Shown here piece by piece: positions 6,712-7,055 of a stretch of DNA of 7,055 nt. The stretch covers positions 1-7,055 of the forward strand of contig CALZMY010000027.1 in assembly GCA_945788675.1 (NCBI GenBank). The letters run 5' to 3'. The notes beneath the pieces are model-generated. The model was not told where the DNA came from, did not search any database, and worked only from the letters and a program-made list of their open reading frames with translations. Within the stretch, counting starts at the first letter, position 1. Each line of letters begins with the position of its first letter. Origin of the DNA: an uncultured Gammaproteobacteria bacterium. GTDB lineage: Bacteria; Pseudomonadota; Gammaproteobacteria; SZUA-140. Both the position numbers and the translations under genes were made by a program.

Positions 6712-6740
6712 TTGCGCTTTTCCCGCTTCCCCTGTATCTT
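6712..6740 (+). promoter_or_regulatory. Predicted promoter of rnpB
   Basis: TTGCGC (6712-6717) and TATCTT (6735-6740) are separated by 17 bases and end eight bases before the inferred 5' end of the RNA near 6749. The boxes match the sigma70 consensus only moderately (three to four of six each), but the position relative to a structurally defined RNA start supports the call. Stable RNAs usually have their own promoter, although read-through from rsmI is also possible. Confidence 0.45.
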
Positions 6741-6748
6741 CCGCCCCG

Positions 6749-7055
6749 GGAGTCGGCCAGGCAATCGCTGTTCGGTCATTTCGGTGACAGGATGGAGGAA
6801 AGTCCGGGCTCCATAGGGCAGGGTGCCAGGTAACGCCTGGGCGGCGTGAGCTGACGGCAAGTGCAACAGAAAGATACCGCCTGTAAGCGGGTACGTGTAC
6901 TCGTTGACAGGTAAGGGTGAAATGGTGTGGTAAGAGCGCACCGCGGCGCTGGTAACAGCGACGGCATGGTAAACCCCACTCGGAGCAAGACCAAATAGGG
7001 GGACATATGGCGCGGCCCGCGTTGTTCCCGGGTAGGTCGCACGAGGTGTGTGGCG
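6749..7055 (+). ncRNA. rnpB: RNase P RNA, bacterial class A (3' end beyond the window)
   Basis: This is the catalytic RNA of ribonuclease P, which removes 5' leaders from tRNA precursors. Stretches nearly identical to E. coli M1 RNA include GAGGAAAGTCCGGGCTCC with the 5' strand of P4 (from 6795), TAGGGCAGGGTGCCAGGTAA and following bases, GGTAAGAGCGCACCGCG (6929-6945), GGAGCAAGACCAAATAGG (6982-6999) and CCCGGGTAGG (7027-7036). A short P3-like hairpin GTCA/TGAC lies at about 6776-6787, and a P12-like hairpin CGCTG-GTAA-CAGCG at 6947-6960. The 5' end is set by similarity to the start of M1 (GGAGTCGGCCAG). About 307 bases are present of an expected 370 or so. The 3' parts of P1, P2 and P4 are therefore outside the window, and the gene is cut by the window edge rather than broken. 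The L15 region reads ATGGCGCGG where E. coli has AAGGTACGG. Location directly after rsmI is as in Pseudomonas. Confidence 0.96.

Noticed and set aside
6776..7042. Minus-strand open frames of 81-88 residues over the rnpB region
   Set aside because: They lie across a highly conserved structural RNA gene. The translations look random and have no start signals.

Overview
The window is mostly a conserved chromosomal core locus of a gammaproteobacterium of moderate GC content. The gene order rsmI <-> lpoA-yraN-gmhA/diaA-dolP matches the E. coli yraL-yraM-yraN-yraO-yraP cluster. The placement of the RNase P RNA gene directly after rsmI matches what I recall for Pseudomonas. The proteins read closer to Pseudomonas or other non-enteric gammaproteobacteria than to enterics, for example a phosphoheptose isomerase with all its catalytic residues in the diaA position. 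I cannot name a genus. An FAD-dependent oxidoreductase after dolP, where Pseudomonas has sspB/sspA, fits a more distant, perhaps environmental, lineage (inference).

Layout. Positions 1-69 may hold the last codons of a gene truncated by the window edge. Positions 66-584 (+) hold an AT-rich gene of unknown function, unlike the rest in base composition. A roughly 105-base convergent gap (585-689), with no convincing terminator, separates it from a five-gene minus-strand operon running from high to low coordinates: lpoA (5664-3754), yraN (3735-3322), gmhA (3277-2684), dolP (2681-2100) and a GlcD-family FAD oxidoreductase (2093-690). Intergenic gaps are 18, 44, 2 and 6 bases, so the operon is tightly packed. 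A divergent region (5665-5838) carries a good sigma70-type promoter for lpoA and leads on the other strand into rsmI (5839-6681). After 67 bases containing a plausible promoter comes rnpB (about 6749 to beyond 7055), cut at its 3' end by the window edge.

Function. Much of the operon concerns the cell envelope. LpoA is an outer-membrane lipoprotein that activates the peptidoglycan synthase PBP1A. GmhA makes the heptose precursor of the LPS core. DolP is an outer-membrane BON-domain lipoprotein needed for envelope integrity. YraN is an uncharacterised nuclease-fold protein. The FAD enzyme probably oxidises a D-2-hydroxy acid such as D-lactate, and its link to the envelope genes is only positional. 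RsmI 2'-O-methylates C1402 of 16S rRNA, and rnpB encodes the catalytic RNA that matures tRNA 5' ends.

I found no mobile element, CRISPR array or clear defence system. The least explained part is the left-hand AT-rich gene and its start region. The most interesting detail in the core part is a possible GGC in place of GGU in the tRNA-CCA-binding loop of RNase P RNA.
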